From: Terfezia claveryi
Taxonomy: Eukaryota > Ascomycota > Pezizomycetes > Pezizales > Pezizaceae
Direction: 5' to 3'
NCBI GenBank assembly: GCA_015179025.1
Contig: WHUX01000017.1
Span: 248,001-312,000 of the forward strand
DNA: 64,000 nt
Below are positions 12,358 through 24,641 of this stretch, in pieces; position 1 is the stretch's first letter; each line of letters starts with the position of its first letter. The notes beneath the pieces were generated by a model that was not told the origin of the DNA, did not search any database, and saw only the letters and a program-made list of their open reading frames with translations. The position numbers were made by a program, and so were the translations under genes.

Positions 12358-15042
12358 AATAAAATACCAACATATCATAGGACCCTTCCAGATACGGGGC
12401 CTTGGCAGGGACAAGCGTTGCTTGGTCACTTGTTTGAGCAGGGTGCACTAGAACCATTTACTGAAACGCATTGCCCACCGTGGAGAAGGCGTTATTTTGT
12501 TTGGCTTCTGATGATGCAAGATACAACAACATGGAAATACAGTCCTAGTCCCAGAACAGTCTGTCCAACTCCACTCTCATGGCTTCTGGATTTCGTACAT
12601 TAGCCCCATAGAGTTCTCCCCATGATTATCAGCGGGCCTTAGGCAACCAAGCTATGATACCTGCGTCCGCTGTGGGCGTATTAGCCAATCCCTTTTGTTA
12701 CTAGTACCCACTGCCTTCGTTTTTGCAAGCCATGGCAAATAGAGAATCCCTTACAATTGCTGTGCTTTTAAAAGCGCATCCTGCCTTTCCTGAGGATTCC
12801 CTGACCCTAGCTCTTACCCAGGAGGCGCCTGTCCCTTGCAGCCCGCTTTGTTCGATTTTGACTTACTTTTGCTACCACTGGATTTTGTGAATATTGCCGA
12901 CTTTGGTACGATATTTTTGCCAGATAAATTGTTGGTGTTTACTATATTCTACTTGTAAGAATAGAACGGTACTTATCTCAATAGCAAGTCCGAGACCAGA
13001 GATTACTTAGTATATTTGTATCAATGGACAACATGTAAAAGTCCCATTCAGGCCGTCCCGATACTAATGATTATTTTATTTGCATACCCCAGAGTAATGA
13101 ATATTAATACGAGGACAAGGGGCAACCCGTGTGTCAATAAGGGTCGGAGCACCATGATTCTACATTGATCGTAAATCCACGTTTGTCTATTATTATGATC
13201 AAGAGCTCGAAATACGCATTGAGCCTTGTTGAAGCATTTTCATCGCGACCAGCCTCTTACATGGGTTACCTGTTCCCGGTCACCGTGACCCAAATGTCAA
13301 GCCTTTTCGACAGCATCTATAAGTATTGTTTTACCCGCTGCAGTTGGACGTCAATGTCACCATGTGTGCTGATGCCACTCCCTCCCCAGGGTCCTCAGGC
13401 TCTCATGACTCGGCTGCATATGTGGAATGTGGAAATCCCAATCAATACTAGGTAGTTACCTACCTACTGTCGGCTGTGATGCCAGTATTCGGAGTGTATT
13501 GAATCATGCATGGAATATTCGATAGGCAGTGCAGTACCTACATGGCTGAAGCAACATCTTGCTCCAGATACCAGACTAAGGTTTTTTGGGGACATTGGTA
13601 TGGCGACATCTAGAGAATGTAACTGGCCAGATTATCTATCATATTAGATTATGGCGAGAGAGCTGTTGTAATGCTTATAGACAGCACGGCAGTATCAGGC
13701 GTGCCTTTTCCCCTCTCAACCGCACAGCAATCGTATTCTAACCTTCAGTGTTCGAAATAACTCACAAAACTTCTCTGCAATTCAAGGCCTCCCATAGAAC
13801 CAAAAAAACAATACCTCACGGGCAGTGGTGTAACTCTTGTAGGCACCCTAGTGTTTTCGCGTGTGGACGTTTAATTGAATGATACTTATTGTTATGTTTG
13901 TCGTCCTGATCAGTTACCGATACGAACGATACGATACCTCTTCAAGATACCGAAGATACCGCTCTTCCCTCTCCTTGAGGGCATGCGATATCTTCAAAAC
14001 ATACGCCTCCTCCCATTCATTTAATCTTCACACTTCATCTCGCCTTCCTTTATCTGGATCTGCCCCCAGTGAAATAATATAAAGTATATCTTACGGAATA
14101 GGCGTCGCCAATTCATTCCCCACATCTGTGATCGAGTCCTCTAAGGCGCCAACAACCAGCCAACCACACCTCAGCCCCGGGCACCATCTGCCCTCTCACA
14201 AGCCTCCTGAGGCATCCTGCATCCTTAAGAGGAGCATTCTGAAACCATTTTTGGGGGATTTCAGTGAAAGCCCCACACATTCTTGTTTGCTGCACTTGCT
14301 TGCTATACCCCAGCTCTCCACTCTCCCTCCAACGATCGAAGCGAGAGTCCACTGGCTGCTGGAGTAAAGGCCGAAGAGCATCACACTTGGTAAGTCCCGT
14401 CCCGCCGCACGCTGCTGCTGAGCCCTGGCATCGTTCCCCCATCACCCTCGAAATTTGGGGATTACTCCCCAGCGGAGGACCGCGGTGGTTCTGTACTCTG
14501 GGCAGAGGAACAAGCAGCAAATCTCGAAGGATTCTAAGTAGTCTGGTTAGATTCTAAGCCCGGCTGACTGATGCCTGACATGGTCTCAAACAGGGCTCAC
14601 TAGGCTAAGCAACGCATCGCACCACGTCTGCTGGGTCAAAGAAAGGCCGGGATTTGCAACTGGCACCCCTCGTCACTCCTCACACCCTCACACCCACCTA
14701 ACGGTACTGCCACCAAACACCTGCAACCCAACAGGATTACCTCGTTTCGTTTCGTTTTCTTGTGACGATCCAGCAGCTTTTACGACCATTAGACACCGGC
14801 GCTGCAGACGCAGACGCCTCGAATAAAAATACCGGTCGGCAACCCGACCGACGAGCCCGGGCTAGGGGACACAAAAAGTGGAATCACGTTCCTGTCTCAA
14901 GAAACGCGACGCTCCACTCGGCATCCCACAAACCTCGATCTTATCCGGCGCAACATAAGCTTTACCGATCTCCAACCACAGTTATCATTTCACGATCGTT
15001 TTAAAGTCAGGCCGGGTCGGAGTCAGCGTCGCCGCGAGTCTA
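12358..15042. other. Intergenic region
   Basis: Between two plus-strand genes. No open frame shows recognisable protein features. One TAGTCTGGTT insert with a perfect 9-bp duplication lies at 14530-14558. The last few hundred bases are the likely promoter of the proline-rich gene. Confidence 0.6.
14530..14558 (+). repeat. TAGTCTGGTT insert with 9-bp duplication GATTCTAAG
   Basis: GATTCTAAG (14530-14538), insert TAGTCTGGTTA (14539-14549), GATTCTAAG (14550-14558). The flanks are perfect direct repeats. Confidence 0.9.
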
Positions 15043-17957
15043 ATGGCTCAAGTCTCAGCAACTTCTGTGGCAGCGGCGGCCGGAATCGACGACGAAGATA
15101 TCGGTGCGCGCATCGCCCGATTGGGACTTCCATCGAAGCCAAATGTTATCGGCAAGACTATGATGGCAGCGAACTGCCCCCATGTGGGTGTATGTTGCTA
15201 CTGTAATGTATATACAACAATGCTGGAGAGACCAGACATGGCAAACATACCAGACAGTCCAGAGCGGGTGGAATCCCAGCCCACTACCACTACCACCACG
15301 ATCATGAATGCCACCACAACGACCACCAGCAGCAACAACATCTGGAGAGATGAGAGAAGGGCAGCTACGGCAACACCAAGGGGGAATACAAGGGCTACTG
15401 TTGGATCTGGGACTTTGACCAATGGAGCTACAAAGTCAGCACCAGGAAAGAAGATTTCTTTGGGCCAGTACGCAAGCCAGAAGAAAGACAGGGCGAATGT
15501 ATTAGCCCAGCGAGAGTCAAAGTCGCCGACGCGGGGAGAAAAAAGGTGGGGCATGTTTTTGCGATTTTACATTTTGAATTGAGCTAATGAGCTTTGCAGA
15601 CCAATCGAGCGCATCACTCCCGATGTAGTGCCCGAAAGGAAACCGGACCGGCGAGAAGATGCACGCGATGCTCGGCAGGATAAGGCCGGGAATCTACCCA
15701 AACGCCAAAGGACTCCGACATCCCCCCACCCACCACCGCCACCACCTCAAGCAAAAAAAGAACACCCACCGCCACCTCCTCCAGTAAAAGATCCGCCACC
15801 CCCACCTCCAGTAAAAGAGCCACCCCCACCTCCTCCGACAGCGGAGAAACCACGGCCAGCCGCAGCACGCCCGCGCCCTCCATCGCCACCTCCACCACAA
15901 CTACCACCTCCACCTCCACCTCCACCTCCACCTCCACCTTCACCTTCACCTCCGCCTCCACCACCAAAGAAGCTACCTCCCATGATGAGTCCGACACTAC
16001 CAGCTGTTTTGGAGGAAGCATTGGCGAGGGAGAAGGAGACTAAGGAAGGAGCTGCAAAACCATTACCACCGCTGAGCCCTACTCTCCCACTGGTCCTGGA
16101 GGAAGCTCTCGCAACGCTGGGCGATAGTCCAAAAATCATGCGCTCTGGAATTACCGCTGCTAAAAGGGAAGCATCTGTTGACGATACAATAACGCTGAAA
16201 CCGTCCAAGGCAATGCTCCAAACAGCAGGGAAAGGTGCCAAAGGTACTGCGAGCGCGACAACTAAGAAAGGTGCTGTTTCGAAAGCAACAGCATCACCTA
16301 CCAAACCCACCTCTTCCCAGCACCTCAAGGTACCAGGTGAGCCCAAGAAGCAGCTATCATTGAAGAAGGTAGCGGCAGAAGTCCCGGTTGGAAGGATAAA
16401 GAAACGGGAAGTAAGTGAATCTCCTGCAAAGCATGCTTCAAGTCCGGCTATGACAGCCAAGAGTCGGTCTGGTGGTTGCGGTGAGCCATCAGAAGACGAT
16501 ACTTCAGATACCGAGCCCAAGTTGTCAAAAATTGTCAAGCTTAAGTTCAAGCACCTAAAGTGGCGCTATGAAAATTTTGTGAAGCTTACAAGAAATTCCA
16601 AGGACAAGGTAGCGGAGCCGGAGAAAAGACCTGGTTCGGGCGTTGCGGGGAAATCGACAGGGAAGAGGATACGCGAAGCTGAAGATAGGGAGCGGACACC
16701 TGTACCAAAGAAGCTGAAGATGGAGAAGCCGCAATTTGAGATCAAGAGTGAGAGGGTAGGAATGGTGTCGAAAGGCAATACTCCAGTGAAGTGTGTAGAT
16801 CTTCTTCCACCAGTGAAGAAAGAGAAAGCCACTGCGGAAAAGACTGCAGTATGGCGGGCAGAGAGTAGGAATGGGGATATGCCACTGGTCAAGGTGAATA
16901 CTGGAAGGACGGCAACTCCTGTACCGTCGAGAGATACTGGAAGGCTGGCCACGCCTGTGCCGGTGGTGAAGAAAGAAGGAAGGCCGGACGACGCTAGGAT
17001 TGAAGGGCGACCTAGGAAGGTTTCAACCTCCCAACCTCCTCCACAGTTGGATTCTGTGGCAATTGCAAAGGCAGAGGCATTCAACCAAGAACATCTCAGG
17101 TATCAAGATTTCGGCAAGAGGTTGAAGCACGAGGCGGAGGGTAAAATTCAGTCAGACCGAGTAGAGAATGATGAGAGATATGCTAAATTACTACTACTCG
17201 ATTCGATCTTGTATATTTCCCCATTTCCCGAGAATACAATCTACACTGTTTTTGGATGACTAATCATACGACAGGTGTTATATTGTTGCGTTCTTGTGCG
17301 AAGAGGAGGCAAATATGACTAGAGCTATGAAACTTAATATGGAATCTTGGAGGTCGATTATGCCCTATCTCCGAGTTGTACTGGGGCGGTGTAAGGACAT
17401 ACTCCCACTATATGGACTTGGGTAAGTTACATAATTCTTATCTCAATGATTACTATTTGACATCTATCAGGAAACTCCTCGAAGCCGTCATCCTTCAGCA
17501 TCTTCTTGCCCTTGACATTGATCGCTTCGAGAAAACGCCTTTTCCGGACGCTGCTCCCCTAACACCGGAAACTGGCATTGCCTTAACACCAAACCCTCAC
17601 GCCGCGACTGGAGCTGGAATACAAGCTCGCGAACATTTCTCCTATTTGAAGAACCAGATTATTCGGTCAATAAGAGATACCCATGCTGCATGGACAGAAG
17701 CGAATTCAGTCATGACGGTTGATGAGCTAAGGCGGTTCAAGAAGACTTGGGACAAGAGGGCAAGTAAGCTGGCATCGGATAGGCATAGGATTAGGCAAGC
17801 AGGATTCTATAAGAGCGAATTTAGCTTGCCACTCCATGTGAATAGTTCTCTGCTGGAGGCAGTGAATTTTGGCTGCAGCTTTTTGGCTGAGTGGAGTGCT
17901 GAGGTTGGGCTGGCGTCGTGGGAGAGTAAAGTGAAATTGAAGGAGCCATTGAAGTGA
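15043..17957 (+). CDS. Proline-rich nuclear-type protein with conserved fungal C-terminal helical domain
   Basis: Function unknown. Four exons fit in phase: 15043-15545, 15600-17210, 17275-17421 and 17471-17957, giving 915 residues. The N-terminus has a Cys-rich patch (NCPHVGVCCYC), followed by a polyproline stretch encoded at about 15725-15970 with repeated VKDPPPPPP and VKEPPPPPP blocks. A basic, serine/threonine-rich middle contains KLKFKHLKWRYENFVKLTR. The C-terminal third is ordered: YQDFGKRLKHEAE, LLLLDSILCYIVAFLCEEEA, then SWRSIMPYLRVVL, LLEAVILQHLL, FKKTWDKRASKLA and LEAVNFGCSFLAEWS. I recall similar C-termini in uncharacterised ascomycete proteins. A distant likeness to the AF4/FMR2 C-terminal homology domain is my inference only. 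Low complexity and basic stretches suggest a nuclear, possibly transcription-linked protein. Confidence 0.8.
15739..15966 (+). repeat. CCA/CCT-rich polyproline-coding repeat
   Basis: Imperfect CCA-CCT trinucleotide array inside the proline-rich gene. It codes for runs of proline interrupted by VKD, VKE and charged residues. The frame is kept across it, including a six-C run near 15721. Confidence 0.9.
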
Positions 17958-19948
17958 TGAGGTGAATAAAGTGGCTTGGGAATGGAAGGAGAAAAGTGGA
18001 GAAAGAGGTTTAGGTTAAGTGGTGGAAGAAAAAGAAATAGTGGGAGAGGCTAGGATAAGGGGTGGTAAAGAAGAAGCAGGTGGGGAACAAGGCTCTTGGG
18101 CACAAGGTTCTGGGGCTTGACTTCGGGTGGCTCGAGTACCTTTTCGCAGCCCAGTACTAGATCCTGTGGCTGTTGATAGTTTTCTTTTCCTACTGGTGTT
18201 TGGTTACTCATTGTCTCTGAATTTTGATTTAGTCTACGGAGGTGGCGTCATTTTTGAAATCTCGAGTTTGTTTTTTTCAGTTTGGGATTCCAGTTTCTAT
18301 TCTTTTGATTCAACGAATTATGCATGGAGCTATCTGGATTTTACTTTTTTACTTTTCCTCTGGGCTGTTCATTGCTATAACTTTTCATTTCATTACATAT
18401 ATCCTTACCTCATGTCTTGGTTGTGAAGATTTAGTTTGAGAATTTTTGAAAGCGGTGTTGGTTCGAGGAAGGTGGTCAAATTTAGGGGATGGAGTATACT
18501 AAGCTCCCCCTAGCTTAGTGTTCCCTTCTGTAGTTCTTGCTATTCCCCTTTCTCTCTTCCTCGGAAACGTCTCTTCGACACCAGCCAGCGAAGAATCCTC
18601 GAACGGGAAGGCGAGTTTGGAGGTACATGTGTGTGTTGGGGATGAAGTATGATTTCTAGGAGTCATAATCTTTGAATTTCGGCGTAGTTTTCTTTGATTT
18701 TATCTCAGATTTTATTCGTAATGTTCTATCTATTTCCTCTTACTATAACCTGGCTCTCGCTGCCGTAATTCGATAGTTTTTCCTTGATTCGAGGCTGTGT
18801 GCTTGAGGGTTTGGGCCAATGGACTGTGTTGCGGTGAAGTGAAAGAAAATAATTTTTTTAAGGCGTTGTGCTTTTGCTTTGGGGTTGCGTTTTGCGTTTG
18901 CTTTGATATATTGCTATGGTTTCCATGATGAATGGGGTTTCTTTGAATTGTGCTACATATTACCCTGATTGGAGCGGGCTCGCGCCTTGGTTCTCTTTTT
19001 GTGTGAATAGGTGTGTAAGGGATGGGTGTTGTTGATATATTTGTGGGGATTTGGATTTGCGGTGTGTGAGAAGGGCCGTGTGGGGTATAGATCTAGTAGT
19101 TGGGGTGCTTCAAGTAACTATCAGGATACGGAATTGTCTAGGAAAGAGATGTGCTTTGCTGCACTTTGCATCTTGAATTCATGCTCATGTTTATTAGAGT
19201 GGCGGGGATCTCTTTTGTTCACCTGGAATTCTGCTTCACACGGTTTGGGACATGGTGTTCGGGGATTGCTGTATATAGAATATTACCGGTATCATGAATG
19301 TTCTGACTGCCCCTACTACGTGGTTAGAGAACAACTTGTACTGCCGCCGACAGTGATTTATATATAGTTCCGGCCGCTAGATTGTAGATGTAGCAACTGC
19401 TCCATAGCTTACAGGTTCTATAGAACTTAACTCATGGTTTTCATCATATTTTTTTCTAGGAGTACTCGAACAAAGCTTGGAGTAAATCTTTTACTCTGAG
19501 GGCAGCCTATTGTTCAAATTTGTATGGGGCTTGGCACGTTTTGAATTTGGCACCGAGCTGTATACCTCCAGATAGTTACTGTGTGATCTTCCACTATATC
19601 CGGTGTCGGGGATAACCAAAGTCGGGATATATATTTTAGCAATTGGCACGAATGTTTTCACAGATGGGCCATACTTACGAATTGTATATGTTTGTAGCGC
19701 TTACAAGTCCTGGCGTACCGGGTAACTACTTATGTACTTCAACCTCAATTGATCCTGCAGGGTCCATAGAGGGTTTCAGGATCCAAAAGTATATATTTAT
19801 TTCTATACCTCGACATCAGCTTCAATCAGTCTAATTTCCATTTCTCTTGTTTCTCTAATACCCTTCCTTTCCTTTCGTTTGATTTATACCCCGTCCACGT
19901 ACTACACACTGCCTGCATATATATCCACTTGGATCTTTATACCCTCCA
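17958..19948. other. Intergenic region, T-rich
   Basis: Downstream of the proline-rich gene the sequence is T-rich, with no protein-like frame. It probably holds that gene's 3' UTR and, near its end, the promoter of the Nudix gene. Confidence 0.6.
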
Positions 19949-21307
19949 ATGTTGACCAGACCCGAAAAAGATTCCGGTACCCCTAGGGACCTCACTACCC
20001 CCCTCCTCCCTCTCCTCCTCGAAATTCGAGACAATCCACTTCCATCAAAATACCCACATAAGCCTACCTCTACCACTAGCAAGCCCCTCCGGCGTGCGTC
20101 GGTCGCAGTAATCATCCGTATCCAACCTCACTCCAACAACTCCCCCTTATCGCACTCCCCCATCCCTCGATCTTTGGAAGAATTCTATTCACAGGAGTGG
20201 GTTAGGGACGGAAGTGGGGAGCCGGAAGTGTTATTAATCAAAAGGGCGGCAAGGAGAGGAGATCGATGGACTAGTCATGTTGCGCTGCCGGGAGGGAAGA
20301 GGGATGAGGGGGATAGGGGAGATGAGGAGGCAGCGGTGAGGGAGGTGCGGGAAGAGGTGGGGTTGAGGATGGGTTTTCCGGAGGATGTTGGGGGGACGAG
20401 GGATGGAATTGTTTGAGGGTAGGTGGGTTACCGGAGCGGTTGTATGTATACCCATGCTTTTTCTATTTTGTTATTATAATTATTGTATGTATATCATGGG
20501 TATTATGCTCAGATTGAGACTGATTCTGCGTCAATTAAATCAGGGTAGTCACCGCCTGGGGCCGCACCCCGCTAATGGTTCTCTGTCCATTTAGTACGTA
20601 CATATATCCCTCTGGAAATAAAAGCTAATATATTACAAGTATTCATCTACCTACTTCCCAATCCACCCACCCTCACTCTCCAACCAACCGAAGTCTCTTC
20701 CGCGCACTGGATCCCCTCGCTCATCTCCTATCCCCCACATCCTCAGCAGTCACTACCTGCGCCGTCAGCGAGCGTCTTTCAAAGGCAGATATTAGGTGGG
20801 GTCTCTGGTTGTCGTTTATTATGACTCACACACTTGGGAAGATGGAGTTTTGTGGGATTGATCTAGCCGCTGGAGGCGGTTGGGGTTATTATACCACTGG
20901 TGCCAAGGATGAGGGGGGAAGGAGGAGGAGGAGAAGGTGAGGACGTTGGGGAAGAATAGAAAGGGATTGGTCCTCTGGGGGTTGACTCATGCGGTGATGT
21001 TTGATTTACTAGATTGTTTACCGCCAAGGGGGGGATGGTGGAAAGGTGGAGGTGGCCGACGTTTACGGCGATGGACGTTAGGGCGTTTGTGTGGATGTTT
21101 GGGTGGAAAGTGAGGAGACACGGGGTTTCTGGGGTGCAGGGGAGACGTAAGGAAAACACACCAACGCATTTACCCCTGAGACCGATGTTGGGGGAAGAAA
21201 GCGCAGTGCATGTGCTCATGGATGGGTATTATCCTAGTATGAGGAGGGCGGTGTGGGTTGGGTTGGTGGTGAGGGCACTGGTGTTGTGTTGGGGCTGTGG
21301 TGGGTAA
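19949..21307 (+). CDS. Nudix hydrolase, CoA-diphosphatase type, with four frame breaks
   Basis: Resembles fungal Nudix enzymes related to peroxisomal CoA diphosphatase (Pcd1/NUDT7). VLLIKRAARRGDRWTSHVALPGG upstream of REVREEVGL gives the NuCoA-like and Nudix signatures. Three exons fit: 19949-20441, 20544-20593 and 20640 to about 21307. The joins recreate LPERLVVTAWGRTPLMVLCPF and NPPTLTLQPTEVSSAHWIP. The C-terminal part carries GKMEFCGIDL, LVLWGLTHAVMFDLLDCL and WPTFTAMDVRAFVW, as in the fungal family. The reading frame must gain one base four times: G6 at 20390-20395, C4 at 20713-20716, G6 at 20913-20918 and G7 at 21028-21034. With those, the whole family-length protein reads through. Either the assembly lost bases in homopolymers or the gene is a recent pseudogene. 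The 3' end is provisional because GGGTAAGT at 21301-21308 could be a donor. Confidence 0.8.
20390..20395 (+). other. Frame break 1 in Nudix gene (G6)
   Basis: Upstream frame covers REVREEVGLRMGFPEDVG. Downstream RVGGLPERL, needed for the splice to VVTAWGRTP, is offset by one. Exon 1 measures 493 nt but must be 494 for the phase of exon 2. Confidence 0.75.
20713..20716 (+). other. Frame break 2 in Nudix gene (C4)
   Basis: HWIP is in one frame. The expected continuation LAHLLSP and AVSERLSKADIRWGLW is in the frame offset by one. One more C in the CCCC run joins them. Confidence 0.65.
20913..20918 (+). other. Frame break 3 in Nudix gene (G6)
   Basis: GKMEFCGIDL and GAKDEGG run into a stop after an arginine string. 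The frame offset by one gives KEEEEKVRTLGKNRKGLV and the conserved LWGLTHAV block. Confidence 0.65.
21028..21034 (+). other. Frame break 4 in Nudix gene (G7)
   Basis: LLDCLPPR lies in one frame and MVERWRWPTFTAMDV in the frame offset by one. One extra G in the seven-base run links them. Confidence 0.7.
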
Positions 21308-21785
21308 GTTGCTGGCTGTGGGGTGGGGAGGGGGCGGGAGCGGTGGCGGTGTGTGAGTTGTAAAGGAAGGGTGGGATTAGGTTTGTGGGGAAAGGGTAAT
21401 CTGGAGGTGTAAGAGGGAGGGGGGTCCGGTTGAATGTATACTTGGCTCGATTATCCAGCCCCTTTTCCTTCTTTTCTTTTCCTTTTCCTTTTTTACGCTA
21501 GATTGATACTCCGTACCTACATAGATAGATATAGAGACGCCAGCGACATAGTAATCACTTCGCTATACTTTTGGTTTAGTTAATTTCTTTTTCTTTTACC
21601 CTGAACTGGGCTTCCCGTGAGATGACTAAGCCCGTCACCCTCCTCTTGCTAAACGTTAGAATCTCAGGTGCCTTTGTCGACATCACGCACCTGCATTGAA
21701 CGCTCTGCAGATAGAACCACCACAACCACGAACCGATCACGTCGACCAAACCCGCGTTCTTGTCTACTCGCACAGCCGCGCAGAA
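21308..21785. other. Short intergenic region between Nudix gene and SF3B2
   Basis: Purine-rich then pyrimidine-rich DNA, presumably the Nudix 3' UTR and the SF3B2 promoter. An in-frame ATG at 21696 could extend SF3B2 by 30 residues, but the added residues are not family-like. Confidence 0.5.
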
Positions 21786-23964
21786 ATGCCCATAGCTGTC
21801 GCTGTCAACGGCGACGGGCCGACGCCCGTGGCGACCCCGGGACCTGGGGCGAAAAAGCAGAAGTTGTCAAAGAACCAAATGAAGCGTGAGAGGAAGAAGC
21901 AGAAGAAGGCGGCGGTGAAGGGGCAGGAGGATAAGGAGGGCAGTGTTCCGGTGGAGGAGGAGAAGGAGGTAAGTTTGGTACTTTTTGAGAGGGGGAAAAG
22001 GGCTGCGAAAAGGGGGGGGGGGAGGGAGGGAAATTGACGGGGTAGAAGGGGGAGAGTTGGTGGTTTGAAATTGGAATGGGATGGATTGAGTTGGATTGGA
22101 TTGAATGAAATGGGGGCTAATATCAGTTTTAGGAATCTATTAGGCAGGAAAAGGAAACGAATGAATCCTCAAAAGTGAAGGACGAACTTGATTCAGTCAC
22201 AGAGGGCGCGCTTCATGACCTAAGTATTAGCGAGATTGATTTCGATGAGGCGTTTGCGGAGTATAGGATTATACTGGATAGGTTTGATGTTAGGGTACAA
22301 GTTCGTCCCCCAGCTGCCACCGTTCTCAGGTCATGGGGATGGGGATGAGGCTGACCGAAATTAATAGGAAGAGGATAAACATAAAGGGGAAGTTCTACAT
22401 AATGACGATGATATGCCCGATGAAGAAGACGAGGAGCGGGAAGAGCCGAAATTGAGTAAGAAGGAGAGGAAATCGAGGAATAAGCTTAGTGTTGCGGAAT
22501 TAAAGGTTTATTCCACATTCCTCACTCGCTGGGAAGTGAAAGCTAACATAACCCCTCCCCCTTGCTTTCCCAAACTTCTAGGCCTTAGTAAAACGCCCCG
22601 AATGTGTCGAATGGACCGACACGTCCGCTCATGACCCACGCCTCCTCGTGCACCTCAAATCATACCGTAACTGCGTTCCCGTCCCCTCCCACTGGTCACT
22701 CAAACGCGAATACCTCTCTTCCAAGCGCGGTGTCGAAAAACCTCCCTTCGAGCTCCCCAAGTTCATCAAAGACACGGGTATTATGGAGATGCGGGACTCG
22801 GCGCGCGAGCGTGAAGAAGCCCAATCCCTCAAATCAAAAATGCGCGAACGAGTTCAACCAAAAATGGGGAAACTCGATATCGACTACCAGAAACTCCATG
22901 ATGCGTTTTTCAGGTTTCAAACAAAGCCGCAGTTGACAATGTATGGGGAGGTATATTACGAGGGGAAGGAGTATGAGACGAATTTGAAGGATAGGAGGCC
23001 GGGGGAGTTGAGCGAGGATTTGAAGGAGGCGTTGAATATACCCCCTGGGGCACCGCCGCCGTGGCTGATTAACATGCAAAGGTTTGGGCCTCCGCCGAGT
23101 TATCCGAGCTTGAAGATTCCCGGGTTGAATGCCCCTATACCCCCGGGGGCGCAGTGGGGGTTTCATCCTGGCGGCTATGGAAAACCACCAACCGATGAGT
23201 TCAACCGTCCGCTCTATGGCGATGTATTTGGCGTTCTCCAAGCCCAACCACCAACACAGTCGGGGGAGCCAGTGGAAAAGTCAATCTGGGGCGAGCTACA
23301 AGAACCCGAGGAAAGCGAGGAAGAAGATGAAGAATCCGAGGAAGAAGAGGAGGAGGAGGAGGATGTAGCCGAGGGAGTAGCAACCCCCGCTGGCCTGGAA
23401 ACCCCAAGCGGGATGGTTAGCAGTGTCCCAAGCGAGTTTGAAGCTCCAGAGTTTATTGAAATCCGAAAACATAAAAATGCTGCTGCTCCTCTTCACGATG
23501 ACGACGAGGAGCCTAAATCGCTCTACACTATCCTCCCAGAACAGCACATTAAGGCCAAAGGCTTCTTTGGCGGGCAACACGCTTACGACGTCTCAAAAGG
23601 TGGTGGTGTACATACAAACCTACCTGTACTAGGGCAGGAAGATCAGCAACGGAAGGTCCGTATCCCCCGTGCCTTCTTTTTCTCAAGTTTGGTTTTTTTT
23701 CTCTTATACTAACTTGAGGTTTAAAATATGCAGAGAAAGAAACCGGGTGACGTAGACGTCGCCATCGACCCCTCAGCCCTAGAAGAGGACGGGTTGAGCT
23801 CAGAAGTAGTCAAGCAGAAGTATGAGCAGGCGCAGGATCAGGCAAAGAGGGACAGACAGGGTTTTCAGGAGGATTTGAGCGATATGATTGCGGCGGAGAG
23901 TAGGAAAAGGCAGAGGCGGGAGGAGGAGAATGCAAAGAAGAAGAAGGATAAGTATAGGTTTTAG
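21786..23964 (+). CDS. CUS1: Splicing factor 3B subunit 2 (SF3B2/Cus1/SAP145)
   Basis: Core U2 snRNP protein that binds SF3B4 and positions U2 on the branch site. Five exons fit in phase: 21786-21968, 22133-22294, 22368-22505, 22582-23655 and 23734-23964, giving 595 residues. The lysine-rich N-terminus (KLSKNQMKRERKKQKK) leads to KLSVAELKALVKRPECVEW, HWSLKREYLSSKRG, PPFELPKFI and GIMEMRD. The PSP/proline-rich block contains YQKLHDAFFRFQTKPQLT, PPPWLINMQRFGPPPSYP and WGFHPGGYGKPP. An acidic serine/glutamate run and a YTILPEQH motif come next. The tail is RKKPGDVDVAIDPS followed by a coiled, lysine-rich end. Introns 3 and 4 have unusual donors (GTTTAT, GTCCGT). It converges with the POL5 gene, with stops 678 bp apart. 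Confidence 0.95.
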
Positions 23965-24641
23965 TGGGTTGGGGTTGGCTTGGAAGAGGATGTGGTGTGA
24001 GTTTTTTTTTTGTTGTGGAAAACATATCTGTCTCTCTCTTTCTTCCTTTTTTTTTCTTCTTTTTTTTCCCCCCCATGCTTAGGGCTGTGAGATTGTTAGA
24101 CACTTGCTTCATGGAATCCAGAGAGTAACTATTGCAATTAGCTTTTTTTTTTTTTTTTTTCTTTTTTCTTTTTTATTCTAACTCTTTATTGTGTGGGTTT
24201 GGGGGGGCTGGCTGTCACGAGAAAATAATAGTGAGGCTAAAACAACTCAGGGTAAATAAATATGAAAGGGGAATACCTCGAGACCCCTACGAGAACGGCA
24301 TACTTAAGGAAATATTTATTCCCATAGATCTACGGTATGGCTAGTTTCACAGAAAGCATACCACCGTTACCCCATTTGGCAGTAGCTACCCGAAAAGGTA
24401 CTTTAGTTGCGCCAGCCAGAGGTGCGCAGGACCAGTAAGCTACAAAAATTCCTCGAGACTACTGAATCCCCAAACCAAAGAAATGCATATAATATTCACG
24501 CTAATGCCATTACTTCTAACCCATCCCCAGTTATATCCTTAGGAACACAAGTAGGCCAAAGCACTCCCTATCCCAAAAACCAAAAAAATGAAAGAATCAA
24601 CATTTCCTGACGTACTCTACACTATACACTACTCCACTCCC
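23965..24641. other. Convergent intergenic region, SF3B2 / POL5
   Basis: 3' UTR space of two convergent genes. It contains T-rich tracts, including T18 at 24143-24160. No gene signal. Confidence 0.6.

Noticed and set aside
18127..18439. Hydrophobic open frames resembling a small membrane protein
   Set aside because: T-rich 3' flank of the proline-rich gene produces Phe/Leu/Ser by composition alone. No start context or neighbouring exon supports it.
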